Source: Lachnoclostridium sp. UBA3775 (GTDB lineage Bacteria; Bacillota; Clostridia; Lachnospirales; Lachnospiraceae). Taken from it: a stretch of DNA of 7,634 bases. Positions 6,392 through 7,634 of the stretch are shown piece after piece. Location: positions 1-7,634 of the forward strand of contig DFFN01000062.1 of NCBI GenBank assembly GCA_002369525.1, given 5' to 3'. Made by a program: the position numbers and the translations under genes. The notes beneath the pieces are model-generated. The model saw only the letters and a program-made list of their open reading frames with translations. It did no database searches and was not told where the DNA came from. How positions within the stretch are numbered: the stretch's first letter is position 1; the number at the start of each line of letters is the position of its first letter.

Positions 6392-6586
6392 AGACGGACT
6401 AGGACACAGCAGGACACAGCGTGACGTGGCGAGACGGAAACAGTCGTCGCAGGACGGAATGATCGGGTTCGACCCAGATCCCGAGTCACAAAGTGGAATG
6501 CCACGGAACATCACGTATACCAAGAGCGAAGCCTAATGAAAATACAGGTATAGTATCCGAAGGAACAGCTTAGGATAGTATGTAAC
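6392..6586 (+). promoter_or_regulatory. Hairpin-rich leader-like region, candidate structured RNA
   Basis: The interval between lysS and the next gene start (6677) is 285 bases and has no large gene. It opens with a 10-bp tandem duplication AGGACACAGC (6401-6420), then a series of local inverted repeats: GCGAGAC/GTC-G-TCGC (6429-6435 with 6443-6450), TCGGG/CCCGA (6463-6467 with 6480-6484), GTGG/CCAC (6493-6504), and an 11-bp arm pair with one mismatch (6548-6558 with 6573-6583). An intrinsic terminator follows directly. No promoter is evident between that terminator and the next gene. The layout therefore fits a transcribed leader whose terminator may be conditional, or simply the end of the lysS transcript plus the terminus of a mobile element. 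It matches no riboswitch class I can recognise. It also contains a 25-codon ORF (6459-6536), treated separately. Confidence 0.35.
6459..6536 (+). CDS. Possible 25-codon leader ORF (weak)
   Basis: ATG 6459 opens a short frame ending TAA at 6534-6536. It contains GFDPDP and ends PRNITYTKSEA, a composition that looks more protein-like than random. However, the only purine-rich stretch (AGGACGG) lies one base from the ATG, too near for a usual Shine-Dalgarno site, and two of the hairpins overlap the frame. It could be a leader peptide acting with the downstream terminator, or chance. Low confidence. Confidence 0.18.
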   Translation: MIGFDPDPESQSGMPRNITYTKSEA

Positions 6587-6630
6587 AGGCACTTACTTTA
6601 GTAGAAATACTATGGTAGGTGCCTTTTTTT
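6587..6630 (+). terminator. Strong intrinsic terminator with GAAA tetraloop
   Basis: Bases 6587-6603 pair with 6608-6624 (AGGCACTTAC against GTAGGTGCCT, continuing inward TTAGTA/TACTAT) with one T-T mismatch and a few G-T pairs, closed by a GAAA tetraloop at 6604-6607. The right arm runs straight into seven T residues (6624-6630). It would end transcription from lysS, or act as an attenuator for the genes starting at 6677, only 46 bases further on. Confidence 0.92.
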
Positions 6631-6676
6631 GTGATTGGGACTGTAACTGTTGATTGTCAAAAGGAAGGAGAAACAG

Positions 6677-6928
6677 ATGACAAACAAGGATTTGGTTCGG
6701 AAACTCAGAAAAGGTCCGGATCTGGATAAGTATCTTAAAGGAAAAAAGAAAAGATACACCACTTACGGTCTCGGTGCGGGAATGTATTCGCTGAACTATT
6801 ACTCATTTGTGAGACTTTGCAAAGAGGCCTGCGCCAATATTCAGATCAAGAAGAAAGTAGTTGTCGATCTGGATATTCTGGATGCTTATCTTGAATCGGC
6901 TATTGATATGGAAGGAGGAAATGAATAA
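6677..6928 (+). CDS. Small DUF6462-like protein, first tandem copy
   Basis: The 83-residue, lysine-rich protein begins at ATG 6677 behind GGAAGGAG (6663-6670); an upstream in-frame TTG at 6650 has no such site and is rejected. The core KKKRYTTYGLGAGMYSLNYY ... LCKEACANIQIKKKVVVDLD ... LDAYLES resembles the DUF6462-type small proteins that precede parA in integrative elements of clostridia. The pattern Y-G-A-Y-S-F-L-KEA-V-V-LD-Y-E is shared with the next gene. A short helix-turn-helix-like body with a basic start suggests DNA binding (comparable in size to excisionases or small MerR-like proteins), but this is inference. Its stop overlaps the next start (TAATG), so the two are translationally coupled. 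It diverges more from the family than its neighbour does. Family assignment is from memory of the pattern. Confidence 0.65.
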   Translation: MTNKDLVRKLRKGPDLDKYLKGKKKRYTTYGLGAGMYSLNYYSFVRLCKEACANIQIKKKVVVDLDILDAYLESAIDMEGGNE

Positions 6929-7185
6929 TGCGAATGAGAGGAATGTCAAGCGACCCGGCTAAGCAGGAAAGGATAGATCAGGTTTTAAGATCTATTCCCG
7001 GTGGGAAAAAGAAGTGGGTTAGGTATGACGAGGGTGCGATCCTGTATTCGATGGGGATTCATGCATTTATGGACCTTGCAAAGGAAGCAAAGGCGATATA
7101 CCGGATTCGAAGAATAGTGCTTGTAAACACGGAAAAACTGGATGAGTACATTGAAATGATGTACGGCGATCCAGATAGTGATTAA
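6928..7185 (+). CDS. Small DUF6462-like protein, second tandem copy
   Basis: This 85-residue protein starts at ATG 6928, whose A is the last base of the preceding stop codon, with AAGGAGG at 6912-6918. The central region KKKWVRYDEGAILYSMGIHA ... LAKEAKAIYRIRRIVLVNTE ... LDEYIEMM fits the DUF6462 pattern closely (Y-x-EGA-x-LYSMG, LAKEAKA, V-LVN, L-D-Y-I/L-E). It aligns without gaps over most of its core with the preceding protein, so the two probably arose by duplication. The TAA at 7183-7185 abuts the ribosome binding site of the ParA gene, so the three form one operon. Function is unproven; position before parA in mobile elements suggests a DNA-binding accessory or regulator of the element's partition or transfer genes. 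Confidence 0.75.
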   Translation: MRMRGMSSDPAKQERIDQVLRSIPGGKKKWVRYDEGAILYSMGIHAFMDLAKEAKAIYRIRRIVLVNTEKLDEYIEMMYGDPDSD

Positions 7186-7199
7186 GGAGGGCAAAGATC

Positions 7200-7634
7200 A
7201 TGTGTAAGGTTATAGCGGTTGCAAATCAGAAAGGTAGGGTCGGAAAGACCACTACAGCAGTAAATCTTGGAATCGGATTGGCTGCAGAAGGAAACAAGGT
7301 TTGCTGATCGATGGGGATCCACAGGGTTCAATGACGATCAGTTTGGGATACAGTGAGCCAGACCGGCTTGAATATACGTTGTCCACTCTGTTGACAGAAG
7401 TGATGGAAGAGAAGAAACAGTCTCTCACACAGACTATCATTCAGCACGATGAAGGTGTGGATCTTATTCCGGCCAATATCGAATTGTCGGCTCTGGAGAT
7501 CAATCTGGTAAATGCCATGAGCAGGGAAGTCATTCTCCGAAGCATCGTAGAATATCTTAAGGCTGAATATGACTACAAGTATATTATTATCGATTGTATG
7601 CCTTCTCTTGGAATGCTTACGATCAATGCCCTGG
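7200..7634 (+). pseudogene. parA: ParA/Soj-family partition ATPase, frameshifted, runs off window
   Basis: ParA-type ATPases dimerise on nucleoid DNA with ATP and, with a ParB partner, position plasmids or integrative elements. ATG 7200 follows GGAGG (7186-7190) and encodes MCKVIAVANQKG ... VGKTTTAVNLGIGLAAEGNK. The frame meets TGA at 7305-7307. A minus-one shift near 7299-7303 restores a continuous ParA frame to the window end: LLIDGDPQGS (Walker A' region), VDLIPANIELSALEI, YIIIDCMPSLGMLTINAL (Walker B). So one base, most simply a T after GTT, is missing. In addition, the Walker A motif reads KGRVGKTTT where KGGVGKTTT is expected (GGG to AGG type change). Two independent defects argue for decay, though a sequencing error could explain the shift alone. 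The shift site is not a classical slippery heptamer. The family resembles ParA of Tn1549-like clostridial elements; the 3' end lies outside. Confidence 0.88.

Noticed and set aside
6463..6484. tRNA-like T-arm (GGTTCGACCC)
   Set aside because: With the T-loop placed at TTCGACC the flanking five-base arms do not pair, and no acceptor, anticodon or D-arm can be built around it.
6650..6676. Upstream TTG start extending the first DUF6462-like protein by nine residues
   Set aside because: It has no Shine-Dalgarno sequence, whereas ATG 6677 follows GGAAGGAG at ideal spacing; the extension would translate the ribosome binding site itself.
7299..7307. Programmed minus-one frameshift in parA
   Set aside because: The site AAG GTT TGC does not form an X-XXY-YYZ heptamer, and ParA proteins are not known to be made this way; a mutation or sequence error is simpler.

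Overview
The window looks like a chromosomal segment of a Firmicute, most likely a Clostridia-type gut anaerobe. The evidence is a class III fructose-1,6-bisphosphatase (the Firmicutes-type enzyme), a tight greA-lysS pair, strong AGGAGG-like ribosome binding sites, and the start of a clostridial-style integrative element carrying DUF6462-like genes and a ParA gene. No rRNA, tRNA or marker gene is present, so a finer assignment would be a guess.

Left part (1-1475) is a decayed or rearranged region. It holds the 3' two-thirds of an EamA/DMT-family membrane transporter (+), which runs in from before the window, then a 21-codon remnant ORF behind a good ribosome binding site. Next is the C-terminal winged helix of a Crp/Fnr-type regulator (-), whose upstream part is replaced by six tandem 63-bp units. 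Each unit carries a pair of GTGCAC sites as an inverted repeat. The array is open in several frames only because 63 is a multiple of three. About 190 bases of apparently non-coding DNA follow.

Centre (1476-6391) is ordinary core genome in two divergent operons. On the minus strand fbp (class III) is followed by trmO/tsaA with a TGATG stop-start overlap. On the plus strand greA and lysS are separated by one base. They share the intergenic region 4091-4314, which has a near-consensus sigma-A promoter for greA with a 12-bp palindrome over its -35 box. These genes serve gluconeogenesis, tRNA-Thr modification, rescue of stalled RNA polymerase and lysine charging.

Right part (6392-7634) appears to be the left end of an integrative or conjugative element inserted downstream of lysS. 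It begins with about 200 bases of hairpin-rich DNA ending in a very strong intrinsic terminator with a GAAA tetraloop. Then come two tandem, related small DUF6462-like genes and a ParA-family ATPase gene, closely coupled by stop-start overlap or Shine-Dalgarno sites. The ParA gene carries a one-base frameshift after about 34 codons and also a G-to-R change in its Walker A motif, so it looks inactivated in this copy. The points most worth a second look are the 63-bp palindromic array, the structured leader with its terminator, and the double lesion in parA.
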